From Pseudofabraea citricarpa (taxonomy: Eukaryota; Ascomycota; Leotiomycetes; Helotiales; Dermateaceae): a stretch of DNA of 64,000 nt. The position numbers and the translations under genes were made by a program. The stretch spans positions 992,001-1,056,000 of the forward strand of contig JAPWGK010000005.1 in the NCBI GenBank assembly GCA_029641185.1, given 5' to 3'. Within the stretch, counting starts at the first letter, position 1, and every line of letters begins with the position of its first letter. Below are positions 1 through 13,187 of the stretch, one piece after another. A model generated the notes under the pieces. It was not told where the DNA came from and made no database searches. It saw only the letters and a list, made by a program, of their open reading frames with translations.

Positions 1-3000
1 AGGCTAATTATTTGACAGGATTTGGTGGGACAAACGCGCACGCTATTCTTGAGAGTTACCAATCATCACTTGCCTTGACCAATGTCACAATGTCAGAAGC
101 TGATATGCCACTCATTCCATTCGTATTCTCTGCCGCTTCCGATAGGTCTCTTGAGGCGGTGATCAAGTCTTATCTTTCGTACCTCCAAGAATCTCCGCCC
201 ATCGATCTCCGTCGCTTAGCATATACATTGGTTTGTAGAACAGTTCTTTTCCCATCGGCACAGTATCGGCAATATTACAAAATACTGACAAGATCTTGAA
301 TAGAGCTGTCGCAGGTCTGTTCTTGCCATCAAAGCAACCTTTTCGGCTTTGACCACATCAGAGCTTTGTAGCTCGATGGAAGCACGTCTTGAAACAACTT
401 CCGCTGGATCCAAACTGCTAGGTATACGATCAGCTCAAACCGCTTCAATTCTCGGTGTATTTACTGGCCAAGGTGCACAATGGGCTGGTATGGGTGTCAA
501 ACTAATTAAATCATATCCCTTTGCTCAAAATATCATCGAGAAACTTGATCGGTCACTCGCAGATATCGCTGCAGCGGATCGTCCGGCATGGAGTATTCTA
601 GCAGAGCTTTCGGTGGATAAGGAATCGACACGTTTAGGAGAAGCAATTTTTTCTCAAACCCTTTGCACTGCTATACAAATTGTTCTCGTGGACCTTCTTC
701 AAAGTGCTGGCGTTGTCTTCAAAGCTGTTGTGGGCCATTCAGTAAGTTTGATAATATATAATGTCCAGTTTTTGTTTCACTAATCAAATTAGAGTGGCGA
801 GATTGCCGCTGCTTACGCTGCTGGATTTATCACCGCTCATGATGCCATTCGTATTGCATATTATCGCGGATTTTATGCCAAGCTGGCTTCAGGACCCGGC
901 GGTCTTGCAGGTGGTATGCTAGCAGTTGGCACTTCCTTCGAGGACGGAAAAGCGATGTGTGATTTAGAGGACTTTGAAGGGCGTATCACAGTGGCAGCTT
1001 GTAATTCACCCCAGAGCATCACCATATCCGGGGACAGCGATGCAATCGACGAAGTTCTCGTTGTTTTTGAGGAAGAGGGTAAATTTGCAAGACCCTTGAA
1101 AGTGAGCACGGCATACCACTCCCACCATATGCTTCTTTGCTCCGATGCCTATGTTAAGGCCATACAAGACTGTAAAATTCAAATCTTAGATCCAAAAGAG
1201 GACAGCCCCACTTGGTACTCAAGTGTAGATGCAGGCGCACGAGTGGAGGGTGGAGAATCTCTCAAAGACACTTACTGGGCTGAGAACATGACTCGCCCAG
1301 TACTGTTTTTCCAGTCCGTTGAATGTGCCATGGAAGAGTGCGAAGGATTTGATGCCGCGTTGGAAATTGGACCCCATCCTGCCTTGAAAGGCCCAGTTGC
1401 GCAGACAATACAGGAATTGAGAGCAGAGACAGTCCCTTACTTTGGAGTTTTAAATCGCGGAAAAGATGACCTCAAGTCTTTCTTAGACGCTCTTGGTTCC
1501 ATCTGGGCTCATGGCGGTGGGTTGGCCGTGGATTTTGCTACGTTTCAGAAAGTTCATTACAGTGAGAGTGAATATTTAATCCCGATGAAAGGACTGCCGA
1601 CATATGCATGGAATCACGAAAGAGACTACTGGAATGAATCCCGAGGCGGCAAGCAATACCGGACTCATGAGACCGCAATACATGACTTTTTAGGGAGGCG
1701 GACCCCAGATGGGATGGAGAATCAATGGCGATGGGAAACTGTTCTTAGTGTACGAGAGCTTCCCTGGCTTTCTGCGCATGCACTTCAAGGTGTAAGAGCA
1801 ATTCCAAGTCCGCCTGTGGTAAAAATTGCTAACCTTGAGTGTTCCAGCAAACTGTGCTTCCAGCTACTGGCTACATAGCCTTGGCCGTGGAAGCAGCAAA
1901 TCAGATCGCAAGCGGACGCTCAGTGAGACTTATCGAACTAACTAACCTCACAATCAGCAAGGCAATCACCATTGACGATGAGACGGGCACTGAAGTTGCT
2001 GTCACTATGTCGGATATTACAGACCTCAACGATTTCTCGATCACAGCTAAGTACACCTGCTACTCTTCCGTTAGCAGGAGCTCTGGCAAGATGGCAGTCA
2101 GCGCATCCGCGAACGTTGAAGTATTCTTGGGTGAAATAGAGCTGGGTGTCCTTCCAAACCCACCAAAGACTGATTTGGCAATGGCTGATGTCGACGTCGA
2201 TACGTTCTACGATTGTCTTACTGAACTAGGATATGGCTATTCTGGGGACTTCAGAGCCATGTCAAATCTCACTCGCCGATTGGGCATAGCAAGCGGCATA
2301 ATCTTACCTCCGTCTGAGGATACTTCAGTCTCCAAGCTGCCATTCTATCCTTCGATGCTTGATACAGCTTTGCAAGGCATGTTCGCCGCCTTCAGCGCTC
2401 CAAACGATGGCAGGCTTTGGACTTTACACGCACCAACTGGAATGCAGCGTGTTTCATTGGTTCCTGCATTGTGTGCTGAAAACATGCCCAAACCCGTCGC
2501 ATTTGTTTGCACCGTATCGGCGGCAACCCCTAACAATATCACTGGAGATATCAGTGTTTATTCTACCGATCAAAACCATACTTTCATCGAAATCGAAGGT
2601 CTCGTCTGTCGTCCTTTTTCACTAGCGACACAAGCTGATGATCGCCACTTGTTCTCTGACACGGTCTGGAATGTCGCTTCTCCCAATGGTGACATCCTAC
2701 TTGGTAACAATCGTGCTTCTGCAAGCCAACTCAAGAAGGCATATGACTGTGAACGTGTCGCACTTTACTACATGAGATCCTTGAATGAATCTATCTCTGT
2801 GAGTATAAGCTGCTTTTCTTCTTTTAACTTTTTGGTTCAACCTTGAATTAAGTTGTGTTTGATCTTTGTTTTTACTCATGAAATATTGTGAACGATAATT
2901 TGACATCTTTGGGGACGTTGTCGAGCTCAAAGAGGAAAACACTAACATTCGTACCACTTAGGAAATTGAGCGTGAGACAATTGGCATTCCGCAGCATCAT

Positions 3001-6000
3001 ACGGCGCTTTTTGACAGCGTAGCTCGTGTCATCGAGCTCGTATCGAGCGAAACACATACGTATGCTCAGAAAGAATGGTTGTCCGATAGCCACGAGGAAA
3101 TATGCTCTATCATGGACGCGTAAGATCCAAAATGTTTGAATAAATAATCTCGCGCTAATGGATATTTAGCTATGGTTCTGATGCTGATTTCAACATCATG
3201 CGAGCAGTTGGTGAAAACCTTCCCGCTGTTGTTCGAGGCGAAACAACTATTCTTGAGCATATGACAAAGGACAGCAGGCTTGATAATTACTACATAGATG
3301 CTCTTGGTTTCGAACATGCTTACGATGTTGCTACAGGTATGGTTGCACAATTTGTGCACAGGTATCCTCATATGGACATCATTGAGATAGGAGGTGGGAC
3401 AGGAGGAGCAACCGCACCCATTCTGTCAGAAATTGGCACTGCTTTCTTATCATACACTTTTACGGATATTGGAGTTGGATTTCTTCTCAAGGCCCAGGAA
3501 ATGTTCAAGGACAAGGATTATGCGAGCAAAATGGTCTTCAAGACCCTTGATATCGAGAAAGACCCAACAACGCAAGGCTTTGCAGCACATTCATATGATG
3601 TTGTTCTCGCGGCAAACGTGTTACATGCAACACAAAAGCTGGACGAAACATTAAAAAACGCCCGGAAACTTCTAAAGCCAGGTGGATATTTGATTTGCCT
3701 TGAGATCGTGGACAATAGGCCTTTACGCGTTGGCCTAGTCTTCGGCGGCCTTCCTGGCTGGTGGGTTGGTCGTGAGGATGGGCGGCGGTATGCACCCACA
3801 ATTGAGTAAGCGTATCTTTTTTTTGCTTTTCTTTTGCTTTTCTTTTCGCTTTTTTTCTTTCTCCCTATCTCTTTTCATGCAAATGTGGTTAAGATATTCT
3901 AAAAATGATCAAGTACTAATTACTCGTTATTTAGATTGACCAAGTGGAATAAGATTCTTAAGAAAACCGGCTTTTCTGGCATCGATACATTCACGCCGCT
4001 TGATGACCCGCTTGTGTACTTGGCATCTGTATTTGTATCGCAGGCGGTTGATGAGACCATACTAACTATTCGCCGTCCACTCTCTTCTCAGTTAGACCGA
4101 ATTCCAATAGCCAACCTCCTTGTCGTTGGAGGCGATACGATGGAAACCGCAAGGCTAGTCGAAGATGCCGAGCAACTCTTACGTCCTAGATCTCAGCACG
4201 TTATAACAGCAGTTACCTTGGACGAGCTACAAGGCGTTGAAGTGCCCTCTATGTGCACTATTCTAAGCTTAGTCGAGATTGATAGTCCGATGTTTAAGAC
4301 CATGTCCACTGAGCACTGGCAAATTCTCAAGAATATTTTCACAGCAGCAAGAAATGTCTTATGGTTAACTCGTGGCTACCGTAGTGAAGAACCGTACGCT
4401 GCTATGACTGTCGGCTTTATGAGATGCATTACCTATGAGCTACCTCAACTGCGAACTCAGCTACTCGACATCGATCATTCGAAAATTGTCAGTGGAACAC
4501 TGCTGGCTGAAATGCTACTTCGTTTACACATTGCAGAGGATTTAGAGATGGCTGACCAGAAGGATAACCTCGTGTGGACGGCTGAGACCGAGGTAGTTGT
4601 CGAAAATGATTTATTAATTATCCCCCGCATGAAGCCTCAAGTCGAACAGAATAAACGGTATAATTCAGCGAGAAGACCCATCATCAAACATTCGGATCTA
4701 AGCTCATCCATTATCAATTTAGAATGGTTGGATACGCGGTATGTTCTTCGAGAGGATACTGGTACATTACGGCACAACCCCGATACCCACGCATTGGTCG
4801 ATATTAGTTCATCACTTCTCTGCGCTCTTCGTGTGCCAGCTGGTCGAATGTTTTTCAGCATCGGCATAGACAAACGAACTGGGACCAAGGTTCTCTCGGC
4901 ATCTTCATCGAACGCATCAACCATATCTGTACCAAAGAATTGGTCAATCCCAATTGAATTGCCTTTTGATTCTGAAGCAAAATACTTAACTGCAGCTCTT
5001 AGCTACATTTTAAACCAGTTTATATTGGCAGTAATGCCGCTAGGTGGCGTCCTCCTGGTTCATGAGCCAAGTCAAGCACTTGCTAGCATGCTTTCAACAA
5101 CCAACAAACGACAGGTTGTTTTCACAACCTGCAAGGTAGATAGGGGCAATAATTGGCTCTACATTCATCCTCAAAGCTCGTCGCGAGCCATCAAGTCAAT
5201 CTTGCCGAGCAATGTTTCGCTGTTCTTAGACCTGTCATGTGACGAGTCTGGCCAGAGTGTTTCATCAAAAATCTCAGTGACTCTGCCCCAGCTCTGCCAG
5301 CGAGTTGACAGTTCAATGGTTATGTCAAAAGACTCTTTCGTTCTTACCGCAGACCCAAACTCTGACGCCTCTATTTCCGAAATACTACATAGCGCCAGTT
5401 CATTTGCGTTGTCGGTTCTCTCTTCAGCATACTCAACGGATTCATTCTCCCTCCCCGAAGCCCCTTTAAATGAAATCTCCTGTCCAGATTACTATGATCC
5501 CTTTTACGTTGTGAACTGGCGCTCGGAAACGAAAGTCACTACACTGATGGAGCCTGTTGATGCCAGGAAATATATTTTTGAGAGCAATAAGACGTATTGG
5601 CTTGTGGGACTCGCTGGTGATCTTGGCCAATCACTGTGTGACTGGATGGCAGATCACGGAGCTCGGTACATCGTCCTGATGAGCCGGAATCGAAGAGTGG
5701 AGGACAACTGGGTCAGAAAGCATAAAGCAAATGGTGTCACAATTATATTCTTGGCAGGGTAAGGAATCTTTCTTTTCTGATCTGATCCTTTTATTATTCG
5801 CGGTACCTAATATATCTTCAGGGATGTTACAAATCGGGATGAGGTAAGGAAAGTGTACAACGAGATATGTCTAACGCTCCCAGCTATTGCTGGAGTAGCA
5901 AACGGCGCGTTAGTTTTAAAAGATCAAGCATTTGAAGGCATGGATCTAGAAACCTTCCAAATGGTGGTCAGACCAAAGATTGATGGTACTGTGTTTTTAA

Positions 6001-9000
6001 GCGAGCTTTTCGAAGACAATACGCTCGACTTCTTCATTGCGTTCTCGTCTGTCGTAGCCACGTTGGGAAATAGCGGCCAAAGTGCATATTCAGCAGCGAA
6101 CAGCTTTTCGAAAGCACTAATTAACCAGAGAAGAGAACGTGGCCTCGCTGGTTCTGTCATAGACCGTAAGTATTTTCTGGGTCATGCTCCTACCCTATTG
6201 ATATCGAAAGTTATTGACACGATATTGCAGTCTCACGAATTGCTGGAGTTGGATACGTGGACCGAGAAGTCAAATCATTGAAGATGTCAGAGAAGCAGCT
6301 GAAGAGGTTGATGAACGTGAGCATGCCAATGTCGGAGCCAGATCTCCACCAAGTATTTGCAGAAGCAATCATCTCCGGAAGACCTAATTCGGGGCTAAAA
6401 TCGGAGCTGATTTCTGGCATTCGAACGCTTACCATTGAGGAAGATAGCAGAGTATACTGGGCTGCACAGGTCAAATTTTCACACTTTGTTAGGATTCAAG
6501 AACACGTGGGAGATGAAAAGGGCAGCAAGGTTGCCAGGATACCAGTCAAAACCCTCTTGCAGGCCGCTAAGTTCCCTGAGCATGTTGTGACCATACTGCG
6601 AAGTAAGTCGTGCCAGTCTTCGTTTTCGTATATATTCTTAATCGCATTGCTAATGATTGTAGGCGCTTTTATTGCAAAATTAAATTCGAGCTTGAATCTT
6701 TCAAGTGATGACTCTATTGACGGCAACACTCCATTGATTGAACTTGGATTGGATTCTCTCGTCGCAGTTGACATCCGGACATGGTTCTTGCAGGAATTAA
6801 AAATTGATCTGCCTGTCTTGAAGATATTAGGTGGAGCGTCTGCTGTGGAGTTGGTTTCACTCGCAGTCGAAAAACTCCCCCAAGAGACTCCGCCCAAGTC
6901 TGGCGAGGGGTCGAAACATGACACCATTTCATCTACACAAGACTTTCTTCCGCAGACCGCTGTCTCGCGTTCCCAGCCAGTGAAGTTAAGTTCTGGCGAA
7001 AAACCTCCAAACCACGGCACTGCTGCATCACCTATACCAAAACCTACTTCTTCATCTATAACTTCAACGCCTTCTTATAAATCCTCGCCGCGTCCCTCGA
7101 ATTCGACAATAGACGACGATCTGCAAACGCCACCATCGGAGCCCGAAAACAGAGTTCTTGAAGTTAAAGCACCAGAAATTGAAGTTGGATCATGGTAAGT
7201 CTTTCTCATAATTAAGATCAAAGCACATTTTGTTTACACCCATTTAAAAAATATGACCCAAAGGAAGCAGAATCTTAATTGAGATACTCATATTATTTAT
7301 TATCTTTTATCGTTAATTTGCTGTGCCATACTTCTGTTTATGTGATATCTACTAATCTATTTATTAGTATATCGGATCCTGAGGTCTTGCGTGAGGAGCC
7401 GATGTCTTATGGACAATCTAGCTTCTGGTTCCTAGGGCAGTACCTTGAAGATCCAACCGCCTTCAACATTACTTTCTGGGTCAGAGTCAAAGGAAGTATA
7501 GATCCTTCTCGCCTGGAAAGAGCAGTGGATTTGGTGGCCCAAAGCCATGAGTCGCTACGGACAACATTCTCTACAAATGGAGCCGGGCCGTGTCAAAGAA
7601 TCATGAAAAACTCAAACTTCCACCTGATTCAACAGCCTGTAAAAAGCCAAGCAGACTTCATGGAGGTTTTTAAATCCTTAGAGAGACATGTATTCGATAT
7701 CGAAAGTGGAGATACAATCAAGCTTATTTTGTGTGAAGAATCCGACCATTTATTTTATTTTGCTCTTGGGTTCCATCATATCCTGATGGATGGAATGAGC
7801 ACCGACGTTCTGTTCGCAAACCTTCAACAAGCCTACAAGAATGACGGTTTCCCGAATACCCAGCTCCAGTACCCGACTTGGGCTGCAAAACAGCGGTCAT
7901 ATGTGGAGAGTCGAGAATCGTTAGAAGACAGGTCATACTGGAGTCGAGAATTTGCAACAATTCCTCCAGTCTTACCTCTATTTCCCATGTCTCAACAAAC
8001 CTCACGAAGAACACTCCGTCGTTACCATATGTTTAGATCTAGTACTAATCTTGGTGCCGATATGACTGCTCGCATCAAAGATAGGTGTCGAAGTCAGAAA
8101 GTTTCTCCTGCCTATTTCCATTTAGCGGTCTGGAAGACTTTGCTCTTCAGATTTCTAAACATAGATGACATTTGTATTGGAGTTAACGACATGAATAGGA
8201 CGGATGCTAAAGATGCTGGTAAGCACACCTCGTTCCATTTAATTGACTGTTTATCTGGTTCAGCGATTCCTTTCTAATACCTTCCTCGAACTTTCTCGAA
8301 ATTCTCACACGGTTGATATTAATTTGATATCTTAACAGGTGTCATTGGCAATCTTATGAATATCCTACCTGTTCGATTCAACTTTAACCCCACACAAAAT
8401 TTCCTTCATGCGGTCAAGGAAGCACGAACAAAGGTGATGACTGCAATTGGCCATGCGAAAATACCTTTTGATGTCATTCTTGGTGACTTAAACATCACCA
8501 GAGATCCAACTCATAGCCCGGTATTCCAAACAAGCTTCGACTATCGAGAAACCTTCAAAAAGTCGTTTCTTGATCACGAGACGTACTCTCCTCCAGAGGG
8601 CCTCAGCCGGAATAGTAACGGGTACGACGTTAGTTTGGGGGCTTTGGAATCATTGGATGGCGAGTGTACCATCTACGTTGGTGCCCAAAGTTCACTATAT
8701 TCACGACAAGATGCGCAAGTTATTCTCAAGACATATGTGCATCTGTTGGAAACCTTCGTGGAACGACCCGCAAGCCGCGTTGATCGCCCCTCACTATTTT
8801 CTAAGGCAGATATTGCACGAGGGATTGAACTTGGGCTAGGTAAGCAATAAATTTAGACTCAAAATATACCATGCTAAGTCAAGTACTAACAACATGACAG
8901 GGACTTCGTTAGCCTCGACGTGGCCTGAGACAGTACTAGACAGGATCGATGAGATGATTGCGGCTAATGGCACATCTACTGCCATCAAAGATGGCTCCGG

Positions 9001-10822
9001 GAACCTTTTAACATACGCTCAGATGGATCTCCGGGTTCAATCCATTGCTGCTTCCTTGAAGTCAATCGAGGGAGTGGAAGTTTCGCGAGTCGGCATCTTC
9101 CAGCAGCCTTCGGTAGACTGGATATGCTCCATGCTGGCAATAATGCGCATTGGAGCAGTTTGTATACCCCTCGACTGTCGGAATGGTCTAGCCCGTCTCG
9201 CTGGTATCGTCAAGGCTTGCCATCCAACTGCTGTACTAGCTGACTCAACCACTCTTGATGATACGAAGCATCTCGGTTTGGGAGAATCTGCTATAATCAA
9301 TGTCTCCCTGCTAAACACTTCGGACTCGCTCGAAATTTCGATCAGCGCAAGGCCAGAGGAGACTGCAGTGATACTCTTCACCAGCGGCACAACAGGCGTC
9401 CCAAAGGGAATCATGCTCAAGCATTCTAGCCTGAAGAACTCGATCGAAACTTTGACAAATAGGTATAATATTAGTAAAGAAATCGTTCTTCAACAGACGG
9501 CTTTCAGCTTCGACATGTCCATTGATGAGATATTTATAGCTCTTTGTAATGGAGGAACTCTATTCGTTGTCGACTCAACCCGTCGCGGGGACTCCCAAGC
9601 TCTCATGCAAATCATTGCATCCGAGGGAATCACTTACACCCGGGCAACGCCTCCAGAATACCTATCATGGATTCAACATGGCGCCGACCATGTTGCGGGC
9701 AATCGTACTTGGAAACACGCTTTTGCTGGAGGTGATCGAATGACAGATTCACTCAGACAAGGCTTCCGACTTTTAGGTTTACCTGACCTCAAACTTTACA
9801 ATGTTCGTGTCAAGTCCCCTGAACAATGATATAAGAGATAATACTGACTATGGTTTCTTGGATAGTCCTATGGCCCAACGGAAATAACTCTCTCTGCCGT
9901 GAAGGTTCAAGTTGATTATCAGAATGCTACTTCTAGTGATGACAATATTCCCATGGGAACACCAATGCCTGGATACTCCATCTATATTGTCGGCAACAAC
10001 TTGGACTTATTAGCGCCAGGCGTTCCGGGAGAAATAGTCATTGGCGGGGCCGGCGTATCGCTAGGATATCTCAACGACGAAATGCTCTCTGGTGAGAAAT
10101 TTCTTGAGAACCCCTGGGCACCGCCTGAATTTACCAAGAACGGCTGGACGAAAATATACCGCACTGGTGACAGAGGTCGTATAACTACAGATGGCAAGGT
10201 CTTATTCCAGGGAAGAATGGAAGGAGATCTTCAGATAAAACTGAGGGGTATCCGTATCGAGCTGGGGGATATTGAAAACTCTATTCTGCAGGCATCGAAA
10301 GGTGCATTCACCGATGTTGTCTGCACCGGGCGCGGAAATCCCGAATTTGTTGTTGCCCATGCTACTTTCTCTCCAACATTCACAGTCGGAAGTGATGGCC
10401 GCAGCCAATTTATTCAAGAGCTCCTCGCGAATCTCCCATTGCCACCATACATGGTTCCAGCAACGATCATCCCGCTCGATAATATACCCTTGACCATCCA
10501 CTTGAAGCATGATCGTGCTGCCATCGCTGCACTGCCAGTTTCGCACCCTTTTGCACCTGAAGAGGATGCGCCAAATCTCAATCCTATGGAATCAGAGCTG
10601 AAGGCAATTTGGGTGAAAGTGCTGCCATCAGAATTATCCAAGGGTGTTTCCGTGGCTGATGCAGATTTCTTCCGTTTTGGCGGTAGTTCTTTGCTGATGG
10701 TTGAGCTTCAAAGTTTGATTCGAACCGGCTTTGGCGTGAGTATGAGTCTCCAGGACTTGTTCCAGGCTAGCACTTTAGGAGATATGGCAAAAGGGATCCA
10801 AAAGCGCATGGGAGTCATCTAA
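1..10822 (+). CDS. Hybrid PKS-NRPS (KS end-AT-DH-MT-KR-ACP-C-A-T), 5' end outside window, no release domain
   Basis: Megasynthase that builds a C-methylated reduced polyketide and amidates it with one amino acid. Exons read: 1-230, 304-741, 793-1791, 1848-2798, 2962-3119, 3170-3805, 3935-5758, 5822-6165, 6231-6602, 6663-7194, 7368-8218, 8339-8839, 8901-9802, 9866-10822; together 3230 residues in one frame. Seen: KS tail GGTNAH (24-41); AT with GQGAQW and active-site GHS split by the intron at 742-792; DH His at 1777 and the distal Asp at 2361 (LDTALQ); MT with EIGGGTGG (about 3384); KR with GLAGDLG and YSAAN; ACP GLDSL (Ser 6755); C with HHILMDG (7774); A with TSGTTGVPKG, YGPTE and YRTGD; T with FGGSSL (Ser 10688). 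The protein ends about 40 residues after that serine, so the usual C-terminal reductase/Dieckmann domain is absent. No active ER is visible, so a separate enoyl reductase may be needed. Domain calls are firm; the product is unknown. Confidence 0.95.
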
Positions 10823-11435
10823 GGTGGCGTTATGTAAGGACTATAGAAGGACTAAGAGTCTAAGAATAGGTATAGAGACGTGAGTTCTCCGGATTCAGGG
10901 CTGCATTAAATTATTAACCATCGCGGAGGGTAGAGGGATGAACGAGAGAAAAAACAGAACTGAACACGATACGGAAACTAGGAATAGGCGTTTGTGTTTC
11001 AACTTTACAATCGATAGTAAAAATTGTATTCGGAATTTTTGCCAAAAGGTCCTCACAGGCAAATTAAAACTTTACGCAATTCTGCGCCTACCTAAAGTGT
11101 CTTTTGCTTCATCCGGGATAAGGAATTTCATTTCATCTTCTATCTCGCTGAATTAGGCTCTGCCTGAATATATTCACCACCTAAGATGAGCAATCATGTA
11201 ACCGAACTACAAAGGCTTTGCTAATTCACTAGCGGTTTTACTAACTTCCCTAAATTAGATCGTTTCTTATAGAATAAGTCTCTCCAACATATAGTTTCTT
11301 TTGCTTCCACTTTCCGTGAAAGTGGCTGTTCTTAAAGTGCCTACTTATAGGAGGTAGCAGACTGGGTAAGTAAACTGGGTGGGAAAGCGACAACCACAAA
11401 CTAGGAATATAGTTTTTGATAACACGACAGCTGTC
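10823..11435. other. Intergenic, 3' flank of PKS-NRPS
   Basis: No coding potential recognised in six frames. In particular there is no displaced reductase-like sequence that could be a split-off PKS-NRPS release domain. It contains a small perfect hairpin near 11310-11325 of unknown meaning. Confidence 0.6.
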
Positions 11436-11554
11436 ACATACGACCACAGACTGAGGAGAACTGGGCATCCCGTCCGCTCTGCCATACATAAGCCTCAGAT
11501 CGGTAGATTAGTAGTTGGGTGGGTGACCACCAGCGAATACCTACTGTTGTATGT
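11436..11554 (+). rRNA. 5S ribosomal RNA gene
   Basis: A 119-nt copy of 5S rRNA. The 5' end (acatacgac) pairs with the 3' end (gttgtatgt) to form helix I. Highly conserved internal blocks are present: catcccgtccgctctgcca, then gtagttgggtgggtgacca and ccagcgaat, which carry the internal RNA polymerase III control regions. A run of T follows at once. Filamentous ascomycetes typically have 5S genes scattered through the genome rather than in the rDNA repeat, which fits a lone copy beside a biosynthetic gene. The variable stems look paired, so it is probably functional, although a pseudogene copy cannot be excluded without comparison with other copies in the genome. Confidence 0.93.
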
Positions 11555-11570
11555 TTTTTTGTTTTTTTTT
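11554..11570 (+). terminator. RNA polymerase III T-run terminator of the 5S gene
   Basis: Seven T, one G, then nine T directly after the 3' end of the 5S RNA, the usual pol III termination signal. Confidence 0.85.
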
Positions 11571-12179
11571 ACCGTATATTTCTTCGAGACCATCAATCTG
11601 AACTTACACAGGGTTTGGTTTCTTCAAACCCCTGTTCTCAAATATAAATATTAATAGAAAGTGTGTCTTTCATCTCTCTACTAGGAGTCTATGGTTCAAT
11701 ACATGAAGGCCTTGCGGACGTTTTCTTTTGGTCTCCCGCCCGTAGAATTTACTTGGGTATTGTAATCCGAGTCTCAAGCCACTGATTATAAAGACAAAAA
11801 CCTTTCGCAATCGAGACCAAATAGTAGGTGCCTGTATTTGTTAAGACGTGATTGCTCTACATGGGTGTTAGTGATCTGTGTTGGGGGCAAAGGGCGAGTC
11901 AATGACTTTGGTCACTGTTTTACGCAACCTCAACCACTTAACAATCAACTTTGGATATCCAAGTTCTTGAAAAATCAGTCCCATAAACACTGCTCGCTCA
12001 CGCTATATTCGAATCATAACACTGAAAGTAGCTCCACTTCTCTCGTTGGTGCTAGTGGGCCGGTGCATGTGTCTGTGTCTGCCTCAACAATAAGGTATGT
12101 CGTAAGCAGTTAATGAGGTCCTATTTTTTATGTTCAACACCAAGGTAACGCTGCAAAGAGTTGACCCATTGTGTGAAAA
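11571..12179. other. Intergenic
   Basis: No gene, repeat or RNA recognised. Short open frames here lack any protein-like pattern. Confidence 0.5.
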
Positions 12180-13187
12180 TTAACTTGGACTAGATAGATG
12201 TGATACTATAGGGTTAACAACATCTTTAACTAATCTCGTCTGCGGTTGAGCGTAGCCCCCGGTTGTCAATGCAAACGTAATATTCAGGACCTGGTCAACC
12301 TGGTCTTGATATGTTTCCTTCCCAATCAACTTCAATAACCCCATTATCCAATTCGAAGGTCCACTCGAATATGCACTTGAAGGTACACCCCATGCAAGTT
12401 GTGCTTTCTCAAACCACGGCGGATAAGCTCCAGCCAACCCCCAATCGATTAGCCATGTCTTTCCCTCGTCGTCAAGTAGGATATTACGCTTGTTGAGGTC
12501 TAAATGGCACATTACCAGCTTATTAAACTTCCCGGTAAACGCTCCAGGCGATAAATGCATAGCACGGCCATAATCGTGGCATACAAGAATGCGATCGTTA
12601 TACCACGCTTCTAGGTCATCCGCCGATTCGAATGGACCTGCTCCATACCCAGTAAAAAGAGCACCTTCTGAGATACCTCCACCGATTGGGCCAGGAGTTT
12701 GAAGATCGAGATTTTGGAGTTGACGTATGTATTCGTAAATCTGAGAATGAATGCCTCGCTGAGCTTTCTCATCAAGTTCGTCCCAAATATCAATTAACAC
12801 CTTCCCGTCAATGTACTCCATCAAAATATAGCACGTGTTAAACTCGTCACCTTCAGTCATGTCGTCAGCCTCCCATGCATCGATAACAGTTGGTAGGTGG
12901 ATTTTGGTATGCTTAGCAATATATTGCATGTTTCGTGCCTCCGAAAGATGGATGTGTCGGCCCCATTTAACTACCGCAGAGCTTGTTACTCGAGCTATTG
13001 AAGGGGAACCTTCACAAAATCGGATTTCTGGGGCAATAGAGATGCTTTCGATAATCTCGTCACGAGTAACTGTTTGTAGATCCCGGCCCTCAAGAGGATA
13101 GTTCTCTGCCGCAATTCTGGATAGCATAACTGTAGACTGTTTCGTTGATTTTAGTGTTGGGTGAGAAAGAGCGGGTTTCCCTTCCAC
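12180..13187 (-). CDS. APH-family phosphotransferase (aminoglycoside phosphotransferase / choline kinase-like)
   Basis: Single-exon protein of 335 residues with the kinase-like fold used by aminoglycoside and choline/ethanolamine kinases. Seen: the hinge region ILMEYIDGK (about residue 122), the catalytic loop CHLDLNKRNILL (the Brenner motif HxDxxxxN, about residues 228-239) and the metal-binding LIDWGLAG that follows. The N-terminal lobe has VVKWG as candidate ATP-binding lysine. Such proteins are numerous in fungi and their small-molecule substrates are mostly unknown; drug resistance should not be assumed. It is the first of several phosphotransferase or kinase loci between here and 26702, and faces the PKS-NRPS tail to tail. 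No intron is needed: the frame is open from the ATG at 13187 to TAA. Family firm, substrate unknown. Confidence 0.85.
   Translation of the reverse strand: MEGKPALSHPTLKSTKQSTVMLSRIAAENYPLEGRDLQTVTRDEIIESISIAPEIRFCEGSPSIARVTSSAVVKWGRHIHLSEARNMQYIAKHTKIHLPTVIDAWEADDMTEGDEFNTCYILMEYIDGKVLIDIWDELDEKAQRGIHSQIYEYIRQLQNLDLQTPGPIGGGISEGALFTGYGAGPFESADDLEAWYNDRILVCHDYGRAMHLSPGAFTGKFNKLVMCHLDLNKRNILLDDEGKTWLIDWGLAGAYPPWFEKAQLAWGVPSSAYSSGPSNWIMGLLKLIGKETYQDQVDQVLNITFALTTGGYAQPQTRLVKDVVNPIVSHLSSPS

Noticed and set aside
231..303. Apparent frameshift between KS and AT parts of the PKS
   Set aside because: A 73-nt intron (GTTTGT donor, ACTGAC branch, TAG acceptor) joins AYTL to SCRRSVLAIKA in frame, and the whole megasynthase then sums to a whole number of codons.
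10498..10530. Dead A domain because of unusual A10 motif (IHLKHDR)
   Set aside because: The catalytic Lys is present and all other core motifs are normal; only the glycine before the Lys is replaced.
11308..11325. Short hairpin (cactttc..gaaagtg)
   Set aside because: Seven-bp arms are expected by chance in a window of this size and no gene end or RNA is tied to it.
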